DNA of 64,000 nucleotides from Trichobilharzia szidati (GCA_944472155.2 OX235271.1:120223329-120287328), one strand, 5' to 3'. Shown: positions 11,409-22,489, counted from the stretch's first letter. Notes: generated by a model from the sequence alone, not told the origin. Made by a program: numbers and translations.

Positions 11409-12609
11409 ATTTCGAATAAAGAAAGAACGAACATATTTGCAGGATGATACCAGCTCCTTTTTAATTCTATGGATTCCCTCCAACTGCGTACATCCTAGGT
11501 AAATCAATTATATGTTACGATTTTTTTTCTGAACGTTATCGAAAATGAATACCCTCGGAAATTCATATCAAAAGATGGGAAGGAAAAACCACCTAGACCG
11601 AAACCTGATATCGTTGAAAAGAAACCAATTTTTATCTGTCTGGCTTACAGAGGTGAAGAAGTATTCATAAGAGTGGAAAACAGAATTAAAGGTGCATTGA
11701 AAATAAAACTTCCCGCCGCTGGATTCGTTCCACTTTACAAAACAGTATGCTTGTTAACCCGGTCAAAGGTAGCTAAGTATCCTGCTCATGTCAATTCCAA
11801 CTGCATTTACCATTTCACCTGCATTGGTAGTTGCAAGTATGTAGGAAGGACTGAGAGGAGAGTGTCTACTAGATTCTCTGAGTATATCTCTAGAAGCCTC
11901 CGTTTTCAAGGCAGCAAAGTGACCTCAACCGCAATTGCCAGACACCTTAGTGACACTGGACATACGGTGGAAATTAGTCAGGTTCTCGAAATAATCAATG
12001 CACTAAGAAAAGCATGGTTACTTCTGTTAGCAGAAGCCATCGCCATCAAAAGAATTCGACCCAACCTTTATATACAGAAAGATAGCGTGACTAATCACTC
12101 ACAACCCTGGTTACCGTAACTGTTTTGTTCTGTCCGTAACATTGCACTTAACTTCGATTTTCACTTACTGAGTTGAATTCGCTATTAAGGTTCCAAATCT
12201 ACTAAATTAAATTATTTCATCTATTTGTAAGATTTTACTTCATTATTCACTCCCACCCTCCTGAACTCTCCACCATCATATGTATAAATTCACTCTGTTG
12301 TTCTATCTTTTATATTGTCTCTAGTCTATCTTGGTTTCCAAGACAAATCTGAACTCTACCCCCTTGTCCAATTACTATATGAATAGTTACTTTTTTAACA
12401 CTCAATAATTGTCTACTTACATCATCTTTGAAATTATGTTGCCTGTATACTTTTTATCTATAACTTGAAGTCACTGCAGAAAGTATGTTCAAGAAATTTT
12501 GTAACATATAATTGATTTATTTAGGATGTACGCAGTTGAAGAGAATCCACGAAATAAAACGAGCTCGCATTGTCCTGCAAATATGTTCGTCATTTCTTTA
12601 TTCAAACTA
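11409..12609 (+). mobile_element. Second Penelope-like element, endonuclease end bounded by inverted arms
   Basis: An open frame runs from about 11499 to 12119 with no start codon of its own. It encodes the segment that links RT to endonuclease (KKPIFICLAYRGEEVFIRVE, LKIKLPAAGFVPLYKT) and then the GIY-YIG nuclease (SNCIYHFTCIGSCKYVGRTE, RRVSTRFSEYI, ..IARHLSDTGHTVEI), ending at a stop at 12119. About 110 bases at 11409-11518 recur as reverse complement at 12501-12609, both holding GCAGGA..GCTC and CTGCGTACATCCTA. The left arm directly abuts the truncated coding region. Penelope elements are known for LTR-like terminal segments that are often inverted, and this layout fits that. Its family differs from the copy at 9225. 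Confidence 0.88.
11499..12119 (+). pseudogene. GIY-YIG endonuclease C-terminal fragment of Penelope-like ORF
   Basis: This is about 206 codons without interruption, lacking the whole reverse transcriptase. The cysteines of the zinc-finger-like motif, the YVGRTE core and the downstream helix are all present, so the nuclease fold may be intact, but there is no evident promoter or start codon. The surrounding inverted arms are described with the element at 11409-12609. Confidence 0.8.
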
Positions 12610-13279
12610 ATAAAGGGAACCGACTGTATGAAATAAGTGAACTGGTAAATTATAAACCAATAGATAGTTACGACATATGAGAATAAAAATACCGAGTTTA
12701 AATAAATGTAAGAATGTTGAATACGACAGATTCTAATTTTTGAATTGTAATCTGGAGAGGGAAAAAGTTAGAAAGTCATATTTTCATTCAACTTCCACTA
12801 ATGAAATTTCCACTATTTGTCTCCATGAAATATTCTACGCTTTGTGTAGACTGATTATTCCAGCAGAATTTGTAAGCTAGAGATAACAGCTTCCTTAGTT
12901 TTAGAGTTTTATCAGCCAACAGTTCATATTGGAAAATGTCCTAACATTTCCCAGAAAGCCTCTTAAACATGATAATCATATGACCAGAAATTAACAATTT
13001 GAACGTCTCTTTCATCAACAAAAGTCAATTCTTATCGAATATATATTCTATTTAGAATAAGTACCACTGTTTTCACTTAGTCTTTCTTGAACTGAAAGTA
13101 TACGTCTAATTTCCCTCACTGAACATACTGTTAAACTCTCTATAAATCAGGTTTTATTGATGAATATATAATTAACGAAACATTATCATAATCACAAATT
13201 CATTACATAAAAGAGTCTGTTATGATTTTGTATTCTGTAGTCACTAACATTTAAGCATAATTCAGAGAAAATATATGTT
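12610..13279. other. Intergenic, nothing recognised
   Basis: AT-rich sequence without coding similarity, SINE head or LINE tail. Confidence 0.5.
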
Positions 13280-13290
13280 AGAACCATTTG

Positions 13291-13875
13291 TTTGGAGGAT
13301 TTCACCATGAGCTGACATTGGTTAGAGGAACACTGGAAAACCTGAGAGTACTGGACAGCTGTTTCGTCCCAGCTTGAGACCATTCGGCAGTACGTACCCA
13401 GCCCACTGGGCTTCGAACCCAGAATCTTCTGGTTACAAGGCTAGCGAACTCGTAGACCACTAAGCCACTGGGACCCACTCCAATAACCAACCCATGAATT
13501 CTAACTTCTGCCAATTCATGATATAGCGTGACCACTTCGCAATGTCTTCTTCGATGAGTAACTGCCCTTACATTCAACTTGCCGCACCCTACTGGCCATG
13601 GGTTCCCACTGGAACCCCTGGTCACTGCCTGAATGGAGTCAGTTGCTAGTGAGCATCGGATAAGTTTTCAAGTATTGAGTCCTAGTGACTTATTGGTCTA
13701 CGAGCTCGCTTTGTAACCAGAAGGTCCTGGATTCGAAAATTGGAGGTGGGTGCGTACTACTGAAGCGTCGCAAACTAGGACGAAACAGATGTCCAGTACT
13801 CGCAGGTCTTCAGTGGTTCTCTAAATGATCACGGCTCATGATGAAATCCTCCAACCAATCAAAAAAATCCCTACG
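13291..13875. mobile_element. Hammerhead SINE type H, inverted head-to-head unit
   Basis: A minus copy (13291-13650) is joined head-to-head to a plus copy (about 13665-13875). Each half has a tRNA-like pol III promoter (A-box-like TAGTGACTTATTGGTC, B-box-like GGTTCGAAGCC on the minus half), a hammerhead-like block next to GGACGAAACAG, then the tail with CTCATG[A/G]TGAAATCCTCCA. The unit is flanked by AGAACCATTTG (13280-13290) and AGAACCATCTG (13876-13886), an 11-bp target duplication with one mismatch. Both hammerheads carry core changes: CCGAATG in place of CTGAAGA in the minus half and CTGAAGC in the plus half. Confidence 0.85.
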
Positions 13876-14049
13876 AGAACCATCTGAATCTCACACATTT
13901 TCCTTTAGAAATGACGTTGAATTTACCTCTGTTCCCATCTTAACTGTATGTAGAATTCCACTTCAGTAAAGTGTTTATGAAGTGATGCTGTTAATGTGTG
14001 ATAGATACTGATATTTGGAAATGCAAATACATCTCACATAACAAAATGA

Positions 14050-14165
14050 TAACTTATTATTATTTCCTTTAATTCCTAGAGGAACATAGGGCTTCAGTCG
14101 TGCGTCTCTATTGCGTTCGGTTCTCTGCTAGAGTTTTCACCTGGCTCCAAGTCTGCCAGGTGACT
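14050..14165 (-). mobile_element. RTE-type LINE 3' end, short fragment
   Basis: The minus strand gives TWSQVKTLAENRTQ, a stop, then RR.TEALCSSRN, the last residues of RTE ORF2. The 3' end has GAAGCCCTATGTTCCTC and a TAATAATAA tail. Only the last 110 or so bases were inserted. Confidence 0.75.
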
Positions 14166-14760
14166 ATTTTCAGTGTTAATAACTACTTTCCTACTAAATT
14201 TGTTAAATACAAATAAGATAAGAACAATATGTCTACTAAGCAAATAGGACATTTCTTATTGTGACAAGACTGTCGAGGAGAATCGTATCCGAACTGTAAA
14301 TTAAAATATTTTATTTAAAGGTTAACCGTAAACCCTGATTTATCTACCATTTGTGTTATAGTTGGTGAACTGAGGAAGTGATTCAATTCCATATAAGTAT
14401 AAAACTTGAGCACTGTGATTCAATTCCATCACCCTAAGATTAAGAGAGATTAATGAAATTTCTACTTTCTAAATGCATTACTCTTCGTGAGTCAAATAAT
14501 CTATACCAAAAGTGAAATATATATCAAAAAATTTTATTTCAGGAGTTTTTATTTTAATAGACATGCACTCCTGAGTGTTGTCTCTTATTGCTTACTTATG
14601 AAATGTACGATGTACTTCTTCTCCTATCTTAAAGTTCCCAAACTAGATGACTTGCATGGCAGTAGGCTTCGGAATTTTAATGCAAGCCATAACATAATTA
14701 CTCTCTTATAAGTTTCATTTCATAGGTTGAAAACTCGTCTAATTGAGCAATACCGAGTGG
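14166..14760. other. Intergenic, nothing recognised
   Basis: No coding similarity or repeat head seen. Confidence 0.45.
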
Positions 14761-15010
14761 ACAGGGAGGTTTATTTGTTTTTTATTCCTTCAAGTTCCCA
14801 GTGGAACATAGGGCTTCAAGCTAGAGGCTTGAAGTTTCTGTAGCAGTGTTTATTTCTACAGGATGGGGTTGCTAGCCTCATGCCTAACCTTTACTCTTCA
14901 CCAGCTTTTTAGTTCTGGCTTAGCGAGGTAAAGGAGTGCGCCGGCCTGGGATCGAACCCCGGACCATGTGCATGGTCGGCGAGCGTCCTAACCGCTTTGC
15001 TACCGACGAA
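14761..15010 (-). mobile_element. tRNA-derived SINE type B, best copy
   Basis: On the minus strand the head reads CGTCGGTAGCAAAGCGGTTA, then a B box GGTTCGATCCC. It is almost the same head as the type A SINEs. The body (TTAAGCCAG-like, GGCATGAGGCTAGCAACC) and tail (GAAGCCCTATGTTCCACTGG then GAACTTGAAGGAATAAA) differ from type A and match the RTE LINE 3' end. The tail suggests that RTE enzymes move this SINE. Confidence 0.88.
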
Positions 15011-16132
15011 AAAAGCTGTGTGTACTTTATCACAAAACACCTTTTGAAATTTAATAAGCACTGGAGTAAATATGTCTGCCTTAAATAACTCGATATAACA
15101 TCAACTTTCATCCAAATGTTGCGCGACCTAATTTGGGAAGATATGCCAATCAATTTTCAGCAGTGAAAACCACACGATCTACCACTATAAAAAAACTGTC
15201 TGCATTCTGAGACGCCATGTCGAGTCAGTTAACCAAGATGACACTTAAGTTGGTTAAAAGTATTTTATCTAATAAAAATCCTACCTTACTATGATAAAAG
15301 AAATGAACCGGTAGATCCCGTTTATCAGAATAAAACGGTTCAAGACGAGAAATAAATCCACCTAGCTAAGACGGCATGACACTACGCCTGTATTGTGACT
15401 TTGACGCATTATGTGATGGATAAAAATGTTCTCAGTGCAAGTAACTTTTGAAAATGAGAATTATACAATACATTTCATTCCGAATTAAATGTCATTAATC
15501 ATTCTGGTAGTTTCATTAACACCATAAAAGGATTTTTCAAGGATATAAAGCATTTCGTGAACAAGCAAACTTAAATGCTTGGTTATGATATTCATAATCC
15601 AGTAAATTAATGATTTTTAAGAATAGGTTATAAACGGACTTTAACGTATCACTTATTCACATGATAGCTAGTCATTCATTACCCGTGATGATTGCAGTGA
15701 AATGATGACCTTAGTTAGCAGTGGAATCTCAGCTGTCACATTACTGGATTAGCATTTCAGAGTCCGCTGAATCGAACCCTACCAAAACATTAGGTTTCCA
15801 TTTCACTTTCAACCATTATATCATTGCATCAGTAAGTCTGCGGACTCAACACTATCTGAAATCATTTCTCCACTATTAAATTAATTAGAACAAAATAGTT
15901 AGAGCGAACAATTTTTTTCAATAAATTCTTCTTCAGGCTCTACAAGTGTAAATCCATTAATATAAGCATACAATAGCCAGTAAAAACAAATTAGAATCAT
16001 ATCAGAAAGTGTACCGTGGAAGAAGTACAGGATAGGATTGAACAATAGCCAATTAGTTTTGATTATGCATGGTCAATGAGAACATGAGATGAAATAATTT
16101 AATGTTATATATATATATATATATATATGAAT

Positions 16133-16320
16133 GCGCGTCGGTGGCACAGTGGTTAGGACTCTCGCCGACCATGCTCACAGTTCGGGGTTCGATCCCCTGC
16201 CGATGCACACCTAATATCAATGGTCGGCCTGCACAATTGGGCTACCGAGACCACATGCTGAAAATTCCATACTTGTACTAAAAATACCGTGTGGAATCAA
16301 GCTCTAATAAAAAATAAAAA
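16133..16320 (+). mobile_element. tRNA-derived SINE type A, inside Penelope arm
   Basis: The head is CGTCGGTGGCACAGTGGTTA with B box GGTTCGATCCC. The tail carries ATGGTCGGCCTGCA, TGCTGAAAATTCCATACTTG and an A-rich end. It lies after an (AT)n run in the left inverted arm. The right arm has the (AT)n run but no SINE, so this insertion is younger than the arm duplication. Confidence 0.92.
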
Positions 16321-16689
16321 ATTGTCAACGAAAACAGCTTTCGAGAGTGAATGTAATCAGTGGTGTGTGAGACAATATGAATACTACAGAAAATAAGCCA
16401 ATGAATGGGGTGATTGTAAAATAATAACGATGGTGTGGTGTGACCTTAAAAGTACTATTGGTGAATGATTATCAAATAATAATAATGAATATGAAGTGGA
16501 ATGAACAGGATTTTGTAAATACGATAACAAGTTAGAAAAGCACTACTTAAACCTAAAGTAATAAAATCATAAGGAATGTCATGAAATCGTAGAAAGTCAA
16601 AAATGAACGTTTGTTAATGAAACAAAGGAATAGAAGAAGAAAATAAAGTTGTGATAGGAATTTAAAGTGGTAATGTTTATGGAGGATTT

Positions 16690-17185
16690 GTTGGCCTTAT
16701 TGTAGGCCAAGGTAAACATAGAGGTTGAACGTACTTCTTCTGTATACAAAGAGTCGGTCTTCTGGTACTGATTGCTACCGCTTCAGCTACTGATCGAAGA
16801 CGTAGTCGAGCTCCTCTAGATAGATTACCAGGACGCGGTAAATAAGTGAGGACGCGTGGTCAAGTTTTATCGAGTGTCCAGTATCTACCAAGTGGGCTAA
16901 GACTGCACTGTCTACGCATGTGGTTACCCCTTTACTCAACCACACAGGTACATGTTCCCACGCGCATGAATAAAGCCTTCTGAGTGCGGCCAATGTAACT
17001 AGCTCCACATGAGCGGTTGAATTCATAGATACATACTAATCAGGCCATCTTCTCTAATTTATCCTTCACTCGTTGTGTGAGCACTGACCTACTTGAGAAG
17101 TTGAGTACCAGTTTAGCTGCAGCAAATGTTCTCTATACTGCTCTGTTAAGTCGACATTTTAGAATGTCTAGTCCACCTCAAGTGT
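16690..17185 (-). pseudogene. GIY-YIG endonuclease remnant of Penelope-like element
   Basis: The minus strand shows the conserved CGASYIGRT core, AVLAHLVDTGHSI helix region and IAEAI-like end (SVAEAVAISTRRPT) spread over two frames. It lies between the inverted arms of the 15891-17530 element. It is truncated upstream and non-functional. Confidence 0.8.
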
Positions 17186-17268
17186 TGGCTTATTTTCTGT
17201 AGTATTCATATTGCCTCACACACCACTGATTACACTCACTCTCGAAAGCTGTGTTTTCATTGACTATA

Positions 17269-17275
<7 letters not shown>

Positions 17276-17302
<27 letters not shown>
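17276..17302. repeat. (AT)n microsatellite in Penelope right arm
   Basis: AT run matching the one at 16107-16128 in the left arm, longer here. Confidence 0.9.
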
Positions 17303-17303
<1 letters not shown>

Positions 17304-17530
17304 CAAGCTATATATCATTAAATTATTTCATCTCATGTTCTCATTGACCATGCATAATCAAAACTAATTGGCTATTGTTCAATCCTATCCTGTACTTCTT
17401 CCACGGTACACTTTCTGATATGATTCTAATTTGTTTTTACTGGCTATTGTATGCTTATATTAATGGATTTACACTTGTAGAGCCTGAAGAAGAATTTATT
17501 GAAAAAAATGTTCTCTCTGACTATTTTTCT

Positions 17531-18461
17531 TCAGAATAAATTATGGGGATATTCAAGTAAATCATTAATTCTGTATCGGTCTAATTTTAATGACTAATAA
17601 ACTTCTGACGATATACTCAGATTTGTGAATACTAAATATTCAATCTTAACATAAACATGAAAAATATCTTATTTCTTCAAGCAATAATTTACGCTTTTAT
17701 TTTTAAATGCTTTTTTCTAATGACAATTAGACTGGTTCCACACTGGATTTCACAGATTCAACCCCGGTGGAATAATGGATTCGCACTCTTGAAGAGTCCC
17801 ACATTAGAAAGAAATAGTTGTTGACTGTTGATCGGTTTCCAGTAATTCTATGAAATTAATATCAGTTCTTGAAAAAATCTGCCTTGTCTACTTATTTTCT
17901 GTGATTAAACCAGATGTAAATGTTTTATTCTGTAGTGAACTACTTATAAGCATGTAAGTAGCGTGAGTTCTCAATTTGAAATTCACTTTTATTGTCAGGA
18001 CATGAAGATAGATCCGTACTAATCACACTCCAGCCTCGCACGTTTTCATTGAAGTTATTGACCAATGTTGTTTTGATTTGTTAATCATACAAATTATCTT
18101 GTGATATACTAAAAATTCTCAGAATTGAGCCTTTATATGAAATGCTGAGTCTAGTTTTCCTTTAAATTAATTTCAGTTTATTTGTTATAGGTATTTGCGC
18201 ACAATTAAGTTTCAGTTCAATAATTTCTCATATGAAGTTTCTGCCTGTGTTAATACAAAGTGTTAGAACTTCTGTTTTAATCCTTATTATTAACCTGATA
18301 TTTTCGACAGTGAATATTATTTGTAGAAATGTTTCATTTTTTCTCTTTAGGTCATATGTTACTTGGTTGATGCTTGCAGAACTTGACAATGACAATTCAT
18401 TTATGTAGAACGTACACCACTGAAATTCCCCCCATTTGTGATGAAATCTTTCCAGGTGAAG
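17531..18461. other. Intergenic, nothing recognised
   Basis: No coding similarity or repeat family identified. Confidence 0.45.
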
Positions 18462-18826
18462 AATTCTTGAATCTACAAATCCACTAGGAATTGTTGATAT
18501 TCGATGGTTGAAGGCAATAGGTCACAGGAAGTCCTATCTGACCTAGGTTTGGTGCTAGTTGGTACTCGCCAGTCAGGGTTTCCGGCTCACGAAACCAAAT
18601 AGCTCAGTGGTAATGTCTTTGGCTGCAGCACTGGTTGATGCGGGTTCGAATCTCAGAAGGGACATGAGTTGTTCCTTCAAGGTTGCAGATACGCCTCGCT
18701 GAGTGACAAGTACCAACTAGCACTAAAACTATGTCAGGTAGGACTTCCTGTGGCCGATTGCCTGCAACCATCTAATATCAACGATTCAAAGAGGATTTGT
18801 AAGTCTCAATTCTTGAAATGATTCAA
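18462..18826 (+). mobile_element. tRNA-hammerhead SINE type C with inverted flanks
   Basis: The centre holds a tRNA-like promoter (AATAGCTCAGTGGTAATGTC, B box GGGTTCGAATCTC) followed by a decayed hammerhead (CTAGCACTAAAAC). The end sequence TGTTGATATTCGATGGTTG..AGGAAGTCCTA at 18491-18540 returns as reverse complement at about 18738-18785, and the match continues outward through GATTTGTAG.. to 18462 and 18826. It is therefore an inverted unit like type H but with a different promoter and tail. Confidence 0.82.
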
Positions 18827-18829
18827 TCA

Positions 18830-19970
18830 TTGCAAAGTAATTCCAACCTATTTTTGTGCTTTAAAGCTTGAATCCACTGTGCCTAAAAAACCACTAATGA
18901 AAATTGTTTCAAAGTCATTCTGTTTCTTGTAAACCTTCCAAATGAGCAATAAATCGACACTGGTTGATGAGTGAAGATGGATTAACTGATTTTCAAATGA
19001 AGAAGTAAAAATGATAAAATCCACCTAATTAGAGGAAATAATTTTTTTACGTATTATAACCAAGTGATTCATAAGTAAAATGAGTTTCAAAATAAAAGGC
19101 TGTTAGATTTCCTGCAAGCCAGTCAATAGTAGCATGCCAGTTAACTTGATGGTTCTGGACTAGTTCCTGGTTGAAATCATGACTTTCTATACTTTACAAC
19201 TATCAGTTATTATGAGGATGGCTGTCCAATGATCTCTATTTATCCCTGGTTCTTTATCTAGGTTCGATCTGTGATGAAGTCACCTGACCCGAGGAATTTT
19301 CTTTCGATTGCACTGAAAACAATAAGGAATTAGGGTGTCATTCAAACCTGCAAATTCACTCACAGACAAGCTCTATAGGCTAAAGATCCCTGTAGGTTAT
19401 TCCAATTAGACAAAGTAATATAATTTGAAAAATAACTTGCAATGACTGTGTGTTAACTGAACTACATAGGTCAAACTAGTAGATCAGGAGTAGTGAGATT
19501 ATCAGAACATACGAATTTAGCTACGGTTAGAATGATTGATCCCACGAAGATAAGTAATTCGTAAAGAAACTCTGCAATCGCACTACATGCATTAACACAC
19601 AACCACACAATAGGGTGGGACAGAGTGAAAATTTTAAAAAGTAAAACAGGTAGGTGAAGGGAGAGGTGGTTGATTACTGAATCCTGATTCATCGAGTCTA
19701 CACCGAACACATTCAATAGAAGTGACTCAAGGCAAATACCAGAGATATGGAAGATATTATTACCAGTCAAATCAGAGGATAATAAGTAATGTTAAAATGT
19801 ATTCAATTCACATTGTGACATTCTGACAAGTTACTTATTCTTACTATAAAAGCATCTTATTTCCCACCTTATTGTATTTGATTGATAAAACTAATATTAT
19901 TTCTGAATGTACTTTATCTTTGATTTTATTCAAATGTCTAATCAATTTTTACTCATGTGTGTAAATGGAG
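18830..19970. other. Intergenic, nothing recognised
   Basis: Contains open frames up to about 100 codons on the minus strand near 19471-19770, without recognisable similarity or codon signature. I do not call a gene. Confidence 0.45.
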
Positions 19971-19974
19971 CAAG

Positions 19975-20110
19975 AAAGATGTGTGAGTGCCTTGATATGA
20001 TTATGAGTAGCAATAAATTGTGCTCGAAACGTGGTCATCAGTAAATATCACTGCTTAATACTGGGTGATTTTATCAAAATAAAATTTTATCTATAATGGA
20101 GTTGTACTCT
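19975..20110 (+). repeat. Dispersed Penelope-related repeat, GCTCGAAACG motif
   Basis: The motif TAGCAATAAATTGTGCTCGA followed by AACG and CAGTAAATATCACTG recurs on the minus strand at 46995-47115 and, more weakly, at 62640-62720. Part of its downstream end (GACTTTATCAAAATAAA.., ACAATGGA) recurs at 37325-37435. A stem AGCA..TGCT before GAAACGT resembles the terminal hammerhead region of Penelope-like elements, but the CTGANGA part is lost in every copy here. Confidence 0.6.
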
Positions 20111-20239
20111 TAGTTAAGTTTTCAAGACGTGATGACATATTATTGTAGTAGGTCAATCATCTAGCTATTTTACTTTTCCAAAGATCTGTTCCAGCTAGTA
20201 ACTAGTGTCCAATCAAAGTATATTTCTAATAAGCCTAAT

Positions 20240-20970
20240 ACATCTATCGACTTCCTACAGTGTGCTTCTTAATGTTAAGGAACAATTCTATGTTGGTGAC
20301 ATCTACTGCATCAACGCCAAAATGTAATAATTAATTGCCTCTTAACTGGTGACGTGTGAATAGTCGTCAACTGAGCTATCTCATCAAGTAAACAGAAGTT
20401 AAAGATTCGTAATCAGTGGAACTATTTGTATTATTTAAATGTAATCATCAAACAACAATGGACTTTTGGGAAATAAAGTAATTCGAATTTATTCCCTACT
20501 TAAATAGTAAAATTGTAACAACAGAAGACAAGGGCCAGGCAACAGATCGTTTATTAAGAAAATCAAAGCATATTCATATATATTTTCATGTACATTATTA
20601 TAGTTTAGTTAAGCAAACAAACACAGTCTTCTGATTGGTTGTTTCTCATTTAAAGTCAATCTTTCATCTCTTTGTGACTGTTTCTTGAATGTCAGATCAT
20701 CTATATGTTAACTGTATCCGCCTACACAAAGTCTGCTGTGGTCGGTTTTGAATCAGTCTTTGTTCATATTTTCTCTCGACAAATCTTGAGAACGTAAACA
20801 TTGACGTAAATTACTATCTACCAATTTGGCTGGTAGACAGCTCTCACCACAAAATGAATTGCCTTTGATTGTAGTTAGTGGTTAAGACCTGATGTTATTG
20901 TTATATGGATATCTAAAAGCTTTCTTGATTGTTTGTATGAATATTTGCATGGAAAATCATTGTGGAGCAC
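20240..20970 (+). repeat. Dispersed repeat, copy 2, split by solo LTR
   Basis: Second copy of the 7648-8025 sequence. It is interrupted by the solo LTR at 20514-20851 with the AAAT target duplicated. Copy 1 gives the uninterrupted site. Confidence 0.85.
20514..20851 (-). mobile_element. Solo LTR, 338 bp, target duplication AAAT
   Basis: On the minus strand it starts TGTGGTGAGAGCTGTCTACC and ends CTTCTGTTGTTACA, with the TG..CA ends of LTR retrotransposons, and has an AATAAA hexamer before the end. AAAT flanks it on both sides (20510-20513 and 20852-20855). Three other copies lie at 35764, 48205 and 56820. No internal domain of the element is in the window, so I cannot name the family; 4-bp duplications suit a Ty3/gypsy-like element. 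Confidence 0.9.
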
Positions 20971-20999
20971 GGTAATATATTTGAAACCGTAGAAGACAA

Positions 21000-21780
21000 G
21001 AGACTTTGTTATCTCTATACAGCGAAATTGTGTACACCTTATCTTCAACGCATCATTTTCACAGACCTTCCGTGTTGTGCTAATTCCGTCGTGCCTTCAT
21101 ATCGTGTTTCTTTGTGTTCCTTGCACGTCTCCCATGTATCTCCACAACGCTATATCGTTCGCTTTCTGTGACACCAATTGTATCTCCCTGATTTTCGCGT
21201 TTTTTATGACGATGAATGTCTCTTTATATATATATATACACTACTGATAAATCTTATCAGTAGCATACGCCACAGTATGAAAACAAAGTCTAGGATCTAT
21301 TGATCAACAAATAATGCAATAAATTAGTGTCAAAAAGATTTAAAAAACCGAAGTGCAATGTATTTGGGCCTTTTCACTCACCAAAAATGAACTCTAATTT
21401 GTAGTTACAGATACAGGATATGATAACACAATAAATAGTAACAGTAATGTGTTTCCCTTCTTTTTCGAAGGATGTTTTAAAAAAAGCATTATTACTTCTT
21501 TATAATTTTGATCCCTCGTTGGTTTTACAGGACCGTATTGTTCAGCCTATCTTGAAATTTACACTCGTGCCAGCTTTCACTAAACAGATAATAACTAGAC
21601 GTACCCAAGACTATACCAAGGTATCTATCTCAGTAGTACATATGCCAAAGTAGAATAATCTATTTGATCCAATAAAGTCTATGGAAAGTAACGGTTGTAA
21701 ATGTCAGGTACCATTATCATTCAGTAGCATACTGGCTGACACTTTTAAGTTTGAGACGGTGGATATTAGGTTCCACTGCG
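21000..21780. other. Intergenic, nothing recognised
   Basis: No coding similarity seen. A short (AT)n run lies near 21225-21238. Confidence 0.45.
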
Positions 21781-21783
21781 TCG

Positions 21784-21983
21784 GTGCGTCGGTGGCACAG
21801 TGGTTAGGACTCTCGCCGACCATGCACATGGTCCGGGGTTCGGTCCCCTGCCGACGCACACCCGATACCTATGGTCGGCCTGCAAAATTTGGGCTACCGA
21901 TATCCATGCTGAAAATTCCATACTTGTACTGAAAATACGGTGTGTCATCAAGCTGTAACAAAAATAAAAAATAAAATAAATAG
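21784..21983 (+). mobile_element. tRNA-derived SINE type A
   Basis: Head GTGCGTCGGTGGCACAGTGG, B box GGTTCGGTCCC (one change), type A tail through CATCAAGCTGTAAC and an A-rich end. Confidence 0.92.
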
Positions 21984-22489
21984 AAACATTGTCTTTATGA
22001 GATGTGGATACATACAGCAGACAAGTTCAATCTAGGACAAAATGTAAGTCCTGGACCCCACTGCTAAATTACCATTAAACAAATGAAGCATAATGATTTT
22101 AATCTAAATATTATTGAAGGCATATAATGCGCCAAACAGAAGTTTCCTTTACTGTTAAATGTATGAAATGAAGACGTTTTTTATGTAATGTCATTTTCTT
22201 AACAGGATGTTGATAACCTGATGGTACAAATCACCCGGAAATTCTAAATGGTACGCATACATACAACATATACACTTTGAAATAATACTAGTGCTATGCT
22301 TAGTGAAAAGCTTTTAACTATGTTTAAATACACAGAAGTTTTTTTCTGTTCTAGAATATTTCCTGTCGTTTAGGCATAGAGTATATCAAACAAATAGATT
22401 GAGACTGAAGAAGAATAAGTTTTGACTAACTGTAATAACAATAAAAATAATTTTAAAAAATGCCCAATACAGTCCAACAGGAGGTCAAT

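Larger units (their letters stand above)
15891..17530 (-). mobile_element. Third Penelope-like element bounded by long inverted arms
   Basis: The left arm (15891-16400, interrupted by a SINE at 16133-16320) and right arm (17187-17530) are near-identical reverse complements: the outer part has AGAGCCTGAAGAAGAATTTA on the right strand, the inner part CTCACTCTCGAAAGCTGTG. Between them the minus strand encodes the linker and GIY-YIG endonuclease of a Penelope-like element (TFAAAKLVLNF, SVLTQRVKDKLEKMA, YEFNRSCGASYIGRTQKALF, VLAHLVDTGHSI), with frameshifts and stops. No reverse transcriptase is present. The layout repeats that of 11409-12609 with an unrelated arm sequence. Confidence 0.85.

Noticed and set aside
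10424..11502. Hydrophobic plus-strand open frames that look like membrane proteins
   Set aside because: They are the complement of the Penelope-like reverse transcriptase on the minus strand; Lys/Glu-rich antisense gives Phe/Leu-rich frames.
16140..16210. Functional tRNA gene
   Set aside because: A and B boxes are present, but the cloverleaf is poor and the same sequence recurs with SINE tails at four places.
17485..17515. Hammerhead in the Penelope arm (CCTGAAGAAGAATTTATTGAAA)
   Set aside because: CTGAAGA and GAA are present, but the bases between cannot form stem II.
19471..19770. 99-codon minus-strand open frame
   Set aside because: No recognisable domain, no related copy in the window, and a length expected by chance in this amount of AT-rich DNA.
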